Assembly (NCBI GenBank): GCA_933228675.1
Contig: OW121740.1
Span: 53,708,174-53,772,173, forward strand
Source: Stomorhina lunata
Taxonomy: Eukaryota; Arthropoda; Insecta; Diptera; Rhiniidae
Direction of reading: 5' to 3'
Length of the DNA: 64,000 nucleotides
The position numbers and the translations under genes were made by a program. Within the stretch, counting starts at the first letter, position 1. Every line of letters begins with the position of its first letter. Positions 11,605 to 21,690 of the stretch are shown here, one piece after another. The notes beneath the pieces were generated by a model. It was not told the DNA's origin. It did not search any database and saw only the letters and a program-made list of their open reading frames with translations.

Positions 11605-12960
11605 GTTTATTAGCGAAGGATCATTGTCATCTTAAAAATAGTGAAATATTTGAGTATGATAATTAACTTTATATGCACAAATTCATCACTTATATTTAAA
11701 TAAACAGTGTAAAAATGCTACGGGGGCCAAACTTTTCAGAGTTTTTTAAGACTCGGTATTAATGCTTTATATACATGTTTAGTATCATTAGATCGGGAAA
11801 GACTAGGAGATTAGCACTAAGTAAAAGTTTTTTTTAAGTGCGTTACTTTTTTTACACTTTGTATCGTAAAACAAAAAAAAAATGTTTTTCTGCTTTTTTA
11901 AGGAAAATATTTTTAATCTTTGATATTCTGTGGAAATGACATGGATAAAGATATTACAATGAAATTTTGTAGTAATGTAGACCAATAAGATGTAAAAGCA
12001 ATAGACTAAAAAAAATTCCCAATTTTAACTTAAAAATTCCCCAATTCCCAACTGGGGAAAAAGGTGTTTCAAAAAATGAGTTTTTTTACAAATATGGCAA
12101 CACTGTCTCTATTTGCAGCGCGTTTCAGAAAAAACTTTTCTAATCAATAACAGATATATTGGAAAATATGAACATTATAATTTTTTTCAAATCGGTGCTT
12201 TGCCTTTTGAGAAATTTTTGTTTAAACTAATTTTTTTTTTTACAAATTGCCATTTTTTGGAGAGGACATGTGCGAGGACCAAAAGTCCAATTAGCAAGAA
12301 ATTTGTTTTATACGCATTCTCATTATGTTTTCTTTTAAAAACTTTAAAAATCTTTTTATGTTTCTTAAGAAAATATTTTTTTATTAGTGAAAAAATATAG
12401 CTATCTTTTGGGGAAAAACTAAAAAAAAAGCGAAATTTTTTGTAAGTTTCAACTTTGAATATTTTTAACTTTTAAACAAAAGAAGATTTCTATAACTAAC
12501 TTGCACAAAAATTATTCAGAATTTTATTACAAATTTAAAGAATATTCTTAAAAAATTTTTGGTCCTCAGATGCGTCCACCAGATCAAAAAAAGCTTAAAA
12601 AAAGAGGTAAAAAATCAACCTAAAAATTCCTTTTTACCCAAATATCTCGAAATCCAAAGGAGATAACCTACACATTTAAGCGTATTTTTTGTAGATCTTC
12701 TCAAGGACAACTTAAGTTTAAAATTTCTTTTCAATCCATACATAAATGGATTTTTGGCGAATTTTTAAAAAAGTCGAACACCCGAGGTGACCAACTTTGA
12801 AGGTCCATCAATCACTCTCCCGACCCCTCATGGACCAGTGCTTTTAAAAACCAACTCGAATAATCCTTGACTATCACCATGTCAAATTTCATTCAAATAT
12901 CTCCAGTCGTTCAAAAGTTAAAGAATTATTTCCAAAAAAAAGCGTCCGTAAACCACTGTG
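11605..12960 (-). repeat. Transib right inverted arm
   Basis: Inverted partner of 7431-8791. It lies upstream of the transposase start, so any promoter must be within 10989-12960. About 600 bp of single-copy AT-rich sequence (10989-11604) separates this arm from the start codon. Confidence 0.92.
12931..12960 (-). other. Transib right terminus, RSS-heptamer-like
   Basis: Reading inward on the minus strand: CACAGTG, the same 12-bp spacer GTTTACGGACGC and the same T-run as the left end. It is immediately followed on the plus strand by the TGTCA duplication. Confidence 0.85.
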
Positions 12961-13035
12961 TGTCATAAACCTTTTTTAATTACACAATATTTTAGTGTCA
13001 TTTTCGGGCTTATCGTATTAATTAATCTAAACAAG

Positions 13036-13310
13036 CCGTGGTATAGCAGGTTAGTCATCCGCCTAGCATACCAGAGGCCCAAGTTCGATCCCTGGCCAGA
13101 CTCACTTGAAAAAATAAATTTTCAAAAAGCGGCGGTTCACCTCATAACTCAGCTAGCCACTGGCTATTGAGTATTAGGCTATGTAAAACTTCTCTAACTA
13201 ATGCATTTGCCGTTCGGAGCCGGCGTTAAAACGTAGGTCTAAAAATAGAATCGGATGCAGCTCATTGTCTGAGAGAAGTACCCCTTGTTCCAATTGGAAT
13301 GTTGTAGGGG

Positions 13311-13353
<43 letters not shown>
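13036..13353 (+). mobile_element. tRNA-derived SINE, copy A
   Basis: The head has a pol III A box (TGGTATAGCAGG) and B box (AGTTCGATCCC) about 45 bp apart, with an anticodon-arm-like CTAGCAT loop resembling Ala-AGC. A conserved body follows ('ggcggttcacctcataactcagctagcc', 'ccgttcggagccggcgttaaaacgt', 'ccaattgg') and a (TA)n tail. The perfect 8-bp duplication TAAACAAG at 13028-13035 and 13354-13361 marks retroposition. It is 5'-truncated by a few bases relative to the other copies, which begin GTGAACCGCC. Three further copies lie at 28.9, 43.3 and 45.3 kb. Confidence 0.88.

Positions 13354-13354
<1 letters not shown>
13313..13354. repeat. (TA)n tail of SINE copy A
   Basis: Uninterrupted alternating AT of about 40 bp directly after the SINE body. 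It probably arose from or expanded at the retroposon tail. Confidence 0.85.
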
Positions 13355-13358
<4 letters not shown>

Positions 13359-13682
13359 AAGTAAGAACATATTATTGTAGTTTAACCCATTATTGCCCAA
13401 CCGGTAATTTCACTTATCAGTTTCTTGAACAACTGTAAAGCTAAAAGTATGTAACAAATTAAATTTTTTCTTAAATTATATCATAATTTGAAGTATTTTG
13501 AGAAAACAAATTGAAGGATTTGTAAGTATTGTTTTTCATGAGCCTTTGGCTAACGTTTTCGCAAACCTCCAAAAATGGACATTTTTTGAAACCTATAAAA
13601 AAATTATATATGAAATGAATAAAATAACAGTTATCTGTTTCTAACCCATAATTATGGTACTTGTCTTGCATATAAAAAGCAA

Positions 13683-14490
13683 GTAACAAAGTGTTATAGT
13701 CGGTCAAGCCTGGCCATACGATACCCTTCACCACTAAGGTCAAAGGTGTTCTTTTTCCTGTATAAAGACAAATATTTGCTAAATTTTGCCATCATACAAA
13801 CATTTTCTCAAAATTTGTATATTAAAGCTGTTTCCGCCATTTGGACTTATATGAGAGCTAGGGTCAAATGTGGACCGACTATCTCGAAATTTGGCAAATT
13901 GATTACAGTTGTTACAAAAATTATGTATGCAAAAAATATACTCAAAATTTTCATTATCTATCTATTTACGAGCGTTTTAGTGATTTTTTTTTTTCACATT
14001 TAGTGCGTTTTTAAAGAAAATTTTGTATGGGAGCTATGGTCAAATGTGTACCGATTTCAACGAAATTTGGTTCAGTGATTTAGGTATCTGTTTTAAGTTT
14101 CGTGAAAAAATATTGATATTTGTGGCCAATATATCAATTCCGGGAAGTGGGACCTATGGGAGATACCAGAAATAATGGACCGCTTTGACCAATTTCAATA
14201 GCCATGGGACCATGATCTGTGCCAAATTGCATGAAAAAATGATCTGTGCCAAATTTCATCAAATTATTTTTAGAATATCGAACTGTAGTTTGATTGCAAG
14301 GTTTACATGGGGGTCCATCCAGCCAGCCAGCCAGACGGACGGATGGACGGACATCGCTAAATCGACTCAAAAAGTGATGCTAAGCCTATTAGTATACTAA
14401 AAGGTGGGTCTAAGACAAATATTTCTTTTCGTTACATACATCAGCACAAACTTATAATACCCTTTCCAAATATGGTGATGAAGGGTCTAA
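13683..14490 (-). repeat. mini-me/DINE-1-like interspersed element
   Basis: The left end has a stem-loop region ('tagtcggtcaagcctggcc') followed by 'acgatacccttcacca'; the interior has 'ggagctatggtcaaatgtg' and a GTCY-type tract ('gacggacggatggacggac', 14333-14351); the right end is 'aataccctttcc'. The 48.5-49.4 kb element is the same family in the opposite orientation. Dipteran mini-me elements are known for (TA)n and (GTCY)n tracts. The four short open frames across it are not genes. Confidence 0.7.
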
Positions 14491-14629
14491 CAATTTGATT
14501 TGAATTCACTAAACGCTTGAAATATCGGGTGGGTAAATTTCAATTGCCGATGTTGATTTTGAATAAAACACAAACTATTTTGGAAATTATTGTAATTTTA
14601 TTTTATTATGATATATTGGTATTATTCAA

Positions 14630-16555
14630 TTATGTATGGAACAAAATATCGGCCAAATGGGCGCCGCGGCCACGGCGACACACCTCCATCCGATGGTCCA
14701 AATTTTCGATGACATTGAGGCATAATGGAGGTTCTATGCCGTTAATGTGCCGAATTATCTCATCCTTTAGCTCTTGAATTGTTGATGGCTTATCGACGTA
14801 CACTTTTTCTTTCAAATAACCCCAAAGACTGGTAGACATGGTATCCAATGGACACAATTTAAGCAACTCGAGGACTTGGAATACGCCGATGACGTATGTC
14901 TTCTAAGCCAAAGACCAGCTCACCTTCAAGAAAACACTAGCGCTATTACTGTTGAATCTCGGGCAGCTGGGCTGGAAATCAATATCTCCAAGACAAAGAT
15001 TATGCCTGGAGGCTATGGCGCAAACCCGTCGCCACACATCAATGTGGATAACGAGGGTATTGGTTGTGTAGGTACCTTTAATTATCTTGGTAGTTTGGTA
15101 TCTACAAAAGGTGGCGCCGATGAGGATATTGAATCGCGTATTAATAAGGCAAAATCAGCATTCGGCATTCTCCGAACTATATGGAAATCTCGGCAAATAT
15201 CAACAACAACTAAGTTACGAATATATAACTCGAATGTCAAGTCCATCTTGTATTACGGCTGCGAAACTTGGAAACGCACAAATGCCATCGATAAGCGCCT
15301 GCAAACCTTTGCAAGCAAATGCTTGCGGCAAATCCTTAATATATGGTGGCCAAATCGAATAAGAAATGAAGATCTACTAAACGCTACAAACCAAATCCCT
15401 TCTTCTATAGAGGTATGTCAACGGAAATGGCGATGGATAGGCCACACACTTCGAAGGCCAAATACCAACATTGCTCGACAAGCGCTTCGTTGGAATCCAC
15501 AAGGAAGCGGCCGTCGTGTTGGTGCACCTGCTAGAACGTGGAGAAGGTCAATTGATGCGGAGTTACAAGCAGCAAACTATTCATGGAATGATGTATGCCT
15601 AACATCTCGCAATAGAGTTCGATATAAAAGGATGGTTGAGGCCCTATGCTCCACTGGGAGTCAAGGATAACAGAAGAAGAAGAACCCCAAAGTAAAAAGT
15701 CCAACGGTGTCAAATCACATTATCTTAGCAGCCAATTGACATCGCCATTACGTGAGATAACATGGCCATTGAATTTGTTGCGCAAAAGAGCCATTGTTTC
15801 GTTAGCTGTGTGTCAAGTGGCACCGTCCTGCTGAAACCACATATCTTCCAATTCGGGCCATAAAAAGTTCGTTATCATCTCACGATAGCGAACACCATTC
15901 ACAGTAACTGCCTGACCGGCCTCATTTTGGAAAAAATACGGCCCGATGATGCCGCCAGCCCATAAACCGCACCAAACAGTCACTCTTTTTGGGTGCATTG
16001 GTTTTTCGATAATCACTCTTGGATTCTCATTCGCCCAAATGCGGCAATTCTGTTTATTGACGAATCCACTGAGGTGTAAATGTGCCTCACCACTGAAGAT
16101 GATTTTCTTCGAAAATTGATCATCCACTGTTGCCATTTCTTGCCACCATTCTGCCCATTCACGACGTTTGGAATGGTCAAGAGGCTTTAGTTCTTGAGCC
16201 AATTGCACCTTGTAAGCGTGTAAATGCAAGTCTTTATGCATAATGTTCATCAACGACGAGCGTGGGCACGACGACGAGTTGAGGTGGACGGCTCTTCAGC
16301 CACACTATCGCAAACAGCAGCAATATTTTTTGCAGTACGAGCTGTACGAGCATGCACTGGTGTTCTCACATCTTCTACAGACCCGGTTTGCTCGAATTTT
16401 TCCACGATTTTTGCGATTGTACGCACATTTGGACGATCAAATTGACCAAAAAAATCACGAAGTGCACGATATGCATTTTGATTTGAACGCCCATTTTCAT
16501 AAAAGTCTGGATAACTTTAACACGTTGTTGGATTGTTTTAACTTTAGATAACTTT
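14630..16555 (-). pseudogene. mariner-like transposase, copy 2, dead
   Basis: Order on the minus strand: N-terminal HTH (16250-16555, with frameshifts), central catalytic part 15813-16253 (QLAQELKPLDH, FVNKQNCRIW, RVTVWCGLWAGG, WFQQDGAT), then LTPLDFLLWG at the retroposon junction, then 14630-14817 (GYLKEKVYVDKP and the C-terminus to LADILFHT). The first catalytic Asp is replaced by Gly: IFSGEAH instead of FSDEAH. Combined with the insertion and N-terminal frameshifts, it cannot be active. It is closer to copy 1 than to the Tc1-like DD37E protein. Confidence 0.88.
14828..15682 (+). mobile_element. RTE/CR1-like non-LTR retroposon, 5'-truncated insertion
   Basis: Ends in (AGA)n after GGATAAC and is flanked by a perfect 10-bp duplication AACCCCAAAG. 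It encodes 264 aa (14876-15670) covering the catalytic YADD (EYADDVCLLS), the thumb region (FNYLGSLVS, YYGCETWK) and the C-terminal block RKWRWIGHTLRR ... LCSTGSQG. Upstream palm, fingers and endonuclease are missing, the normal outcome of incomplete reverse transcription. The microsatellite tail rather than poly-A suggests an RTE- or CR1-like clade; I cannot settle which. It is nearly identical to the copy at 30.8-32.2 kb. Confidence 0.9.
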
Positions 16556-16570
16556 CGTACTTGATCTAAG

Positions 16571-17693
16571 AAATTTCTTTTATCTAGTACTAAACTGTCG
16601 TTGTCGATGATATGACTTCGACACTCTTAATAAGATTGAAAAATTCTAGTGCATCTTTAACATTTTAATATGTACCACTTTTGTAAAACGATTTATATTT
16701 TGAATTGGAATTAGTCTTTGTACGAGGATCACCTGTTGCTGTCCACTCAGATGAAGATCGCTATGACTTCGAAGTAAAGTGATCCAGGTTTTATTAATTA
16801 TCACGAAAAAAACTGCGGTTTGTTGCGTTTAAATATGGTCAAACATCGTTTAGAGCCATAAAAATTAGGGTTATAACTTTTTGCAATTTTTGATAATATC
16901 AAATTCTTTATCGCATAGCCGCATAAGCAATGAAAGAATACTAAGAAATTGTGTATTAATACATATTAAAATTTAGTTTTTTCTCCTAAGTATACAAAAT
17001 TGACATTTAATAAAAAAAAAAAATAAAGCAAACATGTTTTTCGATCCTTCAAAACGATTTTGTGGACCTTTTGACTTTTTCTAATGTTGGGTTCTGGGTT
17101 TTGCAACCACATTTAAAGTCAGCAAACCAAAAGTTTATTGTTTTTAACCCAAGACCAGCTTGAGCGGGTGTTTTTCCATTTGGAAGCAGTGCTAAATTAA
17201 AATACGATTGTTTTATCCATCACAAGCTAATGAATAGTATCATGAAATATTAACAGCTGTCTTTTGAAGGTTAATATTGTAACTTGCCTTTACAAATACA
17301 TGTAACCAAACTTTTATACTTGTATCTACTACCCATAACCAAAGATTCTATGATATAAAGTCGTTGCACTTCCATACATTAATTTGCCGTATGGTCGTTT
17401 TGAAAATTCTTATAAAAACTTTTACTCTAATTTGGAAACAACTAATGAAGACGATTATCCAATAAGAGAAAGATAAGGCACACACACGTGCTTATGAAAT
17501 GTATGTATGTGTTTTTCATTGTCCTTTCACTTTTAACAGAAAAAAATGTATGAAGTGCAATATCATTATATTACACAGTCTTTGCTATAACTTTATTTTA
17601 TGAACTTCCTATTTATCATTTTATTTCTCTATTTCTTGTATAATTAAAATGTAAATCTTATTGAGTCTTTATCTTTATCTATTTAAGTTTTTT
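16571..17693. other. non-coding, nothing recognised
   Basis: AT-rich single-copy-looking sequence. No open frame with a family resemblance and no internal repeat noticed. Confidence 0.6.
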
Positions 17694-19025
17694 GTACCTG
17701 GTAGACCGAGCCTTGCTCGGAGCTTTATGATAAGCATTTTGAGGAAAATTTTAAAGTTTTTATATATTTTATATTATAAAGTGCTAAAATAAATTTAGAG
17801 GAAAGACATTATAGAAATATTCAGTTAATTTTGAATTATTTGATTTATTTTGTCCGACCAACACATAGTTTGCATAGTTTACAGTTTTTCTGTGGCGCCA
17901 CCTGTCGGACTTTGCTTATTCCAATTCATAAACCTTCTTCGGCTTATCCGTAACAACTTTGCTGAAGATTATAGCATGATTAAATGTACAGCATACGATT
18001 AAATTGACTTTGAGTAAATTTCAGTAGCGCCACCTGTCGAAATTTCTTCATACCAACTAAGAAATCTTCGTCGGCTCATGTGCAACAACTTTGCTAAAGA
18101 TTGTAGCATGATTAAATGTACAGATTACGATTAAATTGACTTTGAGTAAGTTTCTGTAGCGCCACCTGTCGGAAATTATTCATACCAACTAAAAAGCCTT
18201 CGTCGGCTCATGCGCTACAACTTTGCTAAAGATCATAGCATGATCAAATATACAGTTTACGATTTAAATAATTTTTAGTAATTTTCAGTGGCGCCATCTG
18301 TCGGAAATTAGTCTTATCAACTTTAAAACCTTCGCCGGCTTATCCGCAACATCTTCGCTAAAGAGCATAACACAATCAAATTCACAGTTTACTATTCTAT
18401 AAAGAACATACATACAGACAAACATTCATTTGTTTAAAATAATACTAATTTTTCCCCCTTTTTATTCCCTAATTTCTAAAAGTTCCATATGTATATTTAG
18501 TACTTTTTTGGTGCCAATTGAATTCGGTACATTTTTTTAAAACGCATTTAACATAATGTATAATGTTCCTATTCATATTACTTTGGAGATGTTAAGTTAT
18601 CATTTTATCCCTTTTTTACCCATTTTGGCTCCAAAATCAAAAAAGTACCAAATACGTGTTTAATGTTTTTTTTACATCTATTGATTGCAGTACCAAGTTT
18701 CTTTCTATATTCTTTAGTTTAAAATATAAGAGTGGGTTAAAAAGGTGCCATAAAAACTATTTTCACCCTTTTTTACCCCCTATCGGACATAGTTTCAAAA
18801 AAGTACCAAACACCTGTCCGCTTATTTTCAAAGCTGTTTAAAACGTAATTTTAATTTTGTTTCTATACCTATTACTTTAGGAGACATAGCGTTTTCGATT
18901 TTTTCCCCTTTTTACCCGTTTAGAGGTAAAAGTTCCAAAAGTCCCTTCTTCTTCGACCTATACATCAAAAAAGATACCCACTGTCCAAATTTTATCAAAA
19001 TCGTTAGAGCCGTTTTCGAGATAGC

Positions 19026-19080
<55 letters not shown>

Positions 19081-19100
19081 TATTGCTCGTTTAAGAATAT
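17694..19100 (-). mobile_element. Helentron/DINE-like element X, copy 1
   Basis: Shared by three places in the window (17694-19100, 27340-28906 inverted, 33615-35066). One end is GTACCTGGTAGACCGAGC, where CCGAG and CTCGG form a small stem-loop. Then come about four direct repeats of about 131 bp, each with GGAAATT, GCGCCACCTGTCGG and 'ttgctaaagat' phrases (GCGCCA near 17895, 18028, 18159, 18290). A unique part, (TA)n and 'acaattattgctcgtttaag' follow. Tandem internal repeats, a stem-loop end and a TA-rich opposite end recall Helentron-associated DINE-type elements; that assignment is inference. Strand is given with the stem-loop as the 3' end. The 61-aa frame at 18656 recurs in every copy and is not a gene. 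Confidence 0.7.
19021..19075. repeat. (TA)n microsatellite at the end of element X
   Basis: Alternating TA of more than 40 bp. The same tract is at the same place in the other two X copies, so it belongs to the element. Confidence 0.85.
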
Positions 19101-19104
19101 AATA

Positions 19105-21690
19105 ATACCCTTCACCAATAGGTGAAAGGGTATTATAAGTTTGTGATTCCGTTTGTAATTTTTTTATTAGTGATCGTAGACCATAAAAATTATACCAATC
19201 GACTCAGAATCGGGAGGAGAATCGATTAAGCGATGTCCGTCTGTCTGTCTGGCTGTCTGTCCGTCCGTCTGTCTGTCTGTTGAAATCAAGTTTCTGAAGC
19301 CCCTGGAGGATGGACTTACATAAATTATATATCAGATTTTAGGTAATTCTCCCGCAATGAACGCTATTAAATTTCATTAAAATCGGTTTATAAACACCGA
19401 AAATATCGAAAAAATACCAAAAATTAGACGAAAATTTTAAAATTTTTGATTGAAACACACTTTTAAATAACAAGAGAAAAAAAATACTCCTGATGTACAT
19501 GTGATAATATGTTATATATCAGATTGTAGGAAATATTTTCCCAAAGCACTCTGTAAAATTTTATCAAAATCGGTCCATAAACAACTGAGATATCGCCAAA
19601 ACACTGAATTTGATGTATCGCAAATTGCCCAAAGTACACATTAGAGAATGTTTGTTGAAAAAATTAAATGCAGAAATAGGAAAAACTATCCTCCTTTAGT
19701 ACGGACCTACATAAATTTTATATCAGATTTTAGGAAATTCCCCCACCAAGCACGTTATTAAATTTTATCAAAAGCGGTCTATAAACAATTGAGATATCGC
19801 CATAACACTACATTTGATGTACAGCAAATTGCCCAAAGTAAGTGTCTAAGAAATTTTGTTTACATTTTGTAAGTATTGTTTCAGCGATATCTCAGGTGTT
19901 TATGGACCGATTGTGATGAAGTTTGACATCGTTCTTTATGGGAGGATTTTCTAAAATCTGATATATATACTCCACAAATCTGATTATGAATACCATTCAA
20001 ATTGTACCGATCAACTCAGAATCGGCACAAGAATCGATTTCGCGACCTCCGTCCGTCTGTCCGTCCGTCTGTTTGTTTGCCCGTCCGTCTGTTTGTTTGT
20101 CCGTCCGTCTACATGTCCGTCCGTCTACCTGTCTGCCCTTTTTTCTGTTGTAGTCAAGTTTTTGGAGCTCCTGTTTTGTCGATATCTCAGATGTTTATTT
20201 TGATGAAGTTTAATAGCGTCCTTCGCAGGGGATTATCTAAATCCTGATGCATTCTGTAATTTGTGGTAGATATAATTTAGCGTTTAAGCGATGGTGTTTT
20301 GATCGACAATGTTGAAATTCAGGGTGGGACAATTCAGGAGCTCCACAAATCTGGTTTTAGCAGACAGACACACTGCATTTATCTTAATTTTGTGTCTGAC
20401 TTTTGAACATTATGATAACATTTGAGAATGTATTATATATCAAATTATAGGTAATCTTCCTAGGAAGTACAAAAATGCAGCTAATTACATGATATCCGTT
20501 CAAAACCTACATATGCATGTAAGTATCTCACATATCAACAAAAATTTAAATTTTTTAATTGCAATTGGGAGAAATCCGTTCACGTTTGACAATTGATCCC
20601 GTATAACTTCGCCTAAGGCAATCTCTTAGTAGCCAATAAATGACAAATTATAATAGATACGATGATGACATTTAGTATAAAGACGTTGTACAATATTGAT
20701 ATTCAGGACAATAGCGCCTAAAATAAACTTTCTAGAGGGACAACATTTGACAAAAGTATTTCTGATCTCTTGAAAAGTTCGATATTGAAAATGGGCGAGC
20801 TCTATTCACATTTAGTGAAATCTCCCATATAAACCCGACCGGGAATCGATTTAATGCTGATAAATTAAATCACATTAAAATTGCACAAAGAACTAGAGCA
20901 AAACTTTCCAAACATCCATCGGACAGATCGAAAGAACTATACATCCCAAATATTATTGATGAAGTGTTCATTTAAATTAATAAGTAAACTTTTCCGACAA
21001 AGCTGATAACCATCCATTCAAAAGCTATATATTTCACGTATGTATCTAAAACTAAGAGTGTATACCCTATAATTTTAAGGCTTATCATTGTTAAAGCTTT
21101 GACCTAAATCAGTCCGCTAACTTCAGAGTTTTACATAACTAATCAAGAACTTTTACTAGTTGGATAATTCGTACGAATTAAAGTGCACAACCCTCACTGG
21201 GCACAGCGTTTTTGGGTTGCATGTCAGAATACTTAAACTTCATCAAATCGATGTGCTATTGCAAATCTAAGGGCATCTACATTTTGAAGCATCTTTTCTG
21301 CATGGTTTATCTGGTCTATCGAACTTTATTAAATGTTCGTAAAATATGTGTCTATTTTATTTCGAAGCTACTGGCTGGCTTAAATATCCATTCTCTACTT
21401 GTAGTCTAGTAATCATTATCTTTCACAAAGGGACCACTTTAGAACCCAAGTGAAGCTTCCCTAGACATCAGCCACCTGCCCAACCTAACCTTTGGGTGCA
21501 TAACTATTCTAGATGATGACGCCACCGAAAAGGTTTTCGTTTTCCGACTCTTAATTTTAAAGACTCTTTGCATATAATACTAGTATAACCAAATATTGCT
21601 AGGAATTACATTAAGTACTTTTGGAACACCATTGGTGAAGGGTATCCAAGATTCGGCAAAGCCGAATATACCACTCTTACTTGTTAACAC
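19105..21690 (+). repeat. long mini-me/DINE-1-like element
   Basis: Starts with 'acccttcaccaataggtgaa', a small palindrome, and carries two GTCY tracts (19228-19280 and 20047-20135). Degenerate direct repeats follow ('atatcgccaaaacact', 'gcaaattgcccaaagta' near 19570-19640 and 19795-19840). It ends with a stem-loop ATTCGGCAAAGCCGAAT at about 21652-21668 and 'cttacttgtt'. This layout fits the Helentron-associated repeats of flies. No coding region. Confidence 0.7.

Larger units (their letters stand above)
7431..12960 (-). mobile_element. Transib DNA transposon, structurally complete
   Basis: Both ends read inward CACAGTGGTTTACGGACGC, starting at 7431 on the plus strand and at 12960 on the minus strand. 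The first seven bases equal the CACAGTG heptamer of V(D)J recombination signals. A perfect 5-bp duplication TGTCA flanks the element (7426-7430 and 12961-12965), the target size of Transib. The 5530-bp unit has two inverted arms of about 1.36 kb around one transposase gene on the minus strand. Transib is the cut-and-paste superfamily from which the RAG1 recombinase core is thought to derive. The arms are unusually long for the family. Superfamily assignment rests on transposase motifs, termini and duplication together. Confidence 0.95.
14521..16570 (-). mobile_element. mariner-like element, copy 2, split by a retroposon
   Basis: A second mariner-like subfamily on the minus strand. Its transposase reads from about 16555 down to 14630 but is interrupted by 855 bp of foreign sequence at 14828-15682. 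The duplicated target AACCCCAAAG (14818-14827 and 15683-15692) shows exactly where the retroposon entered. The outer ends are less clear; the left end resembles copy 1 ('gggtgggtaaatttcaattg', then 'aataaaacacaaac'). Confidence 0.82.

Noticed and set aside
18656..18841. 61-codon frame recurring at 27.6 and 34.6 kb
   Set aside because: It is part of element X, present in each copy with uncorrected differences; low-complexity and without a domain.
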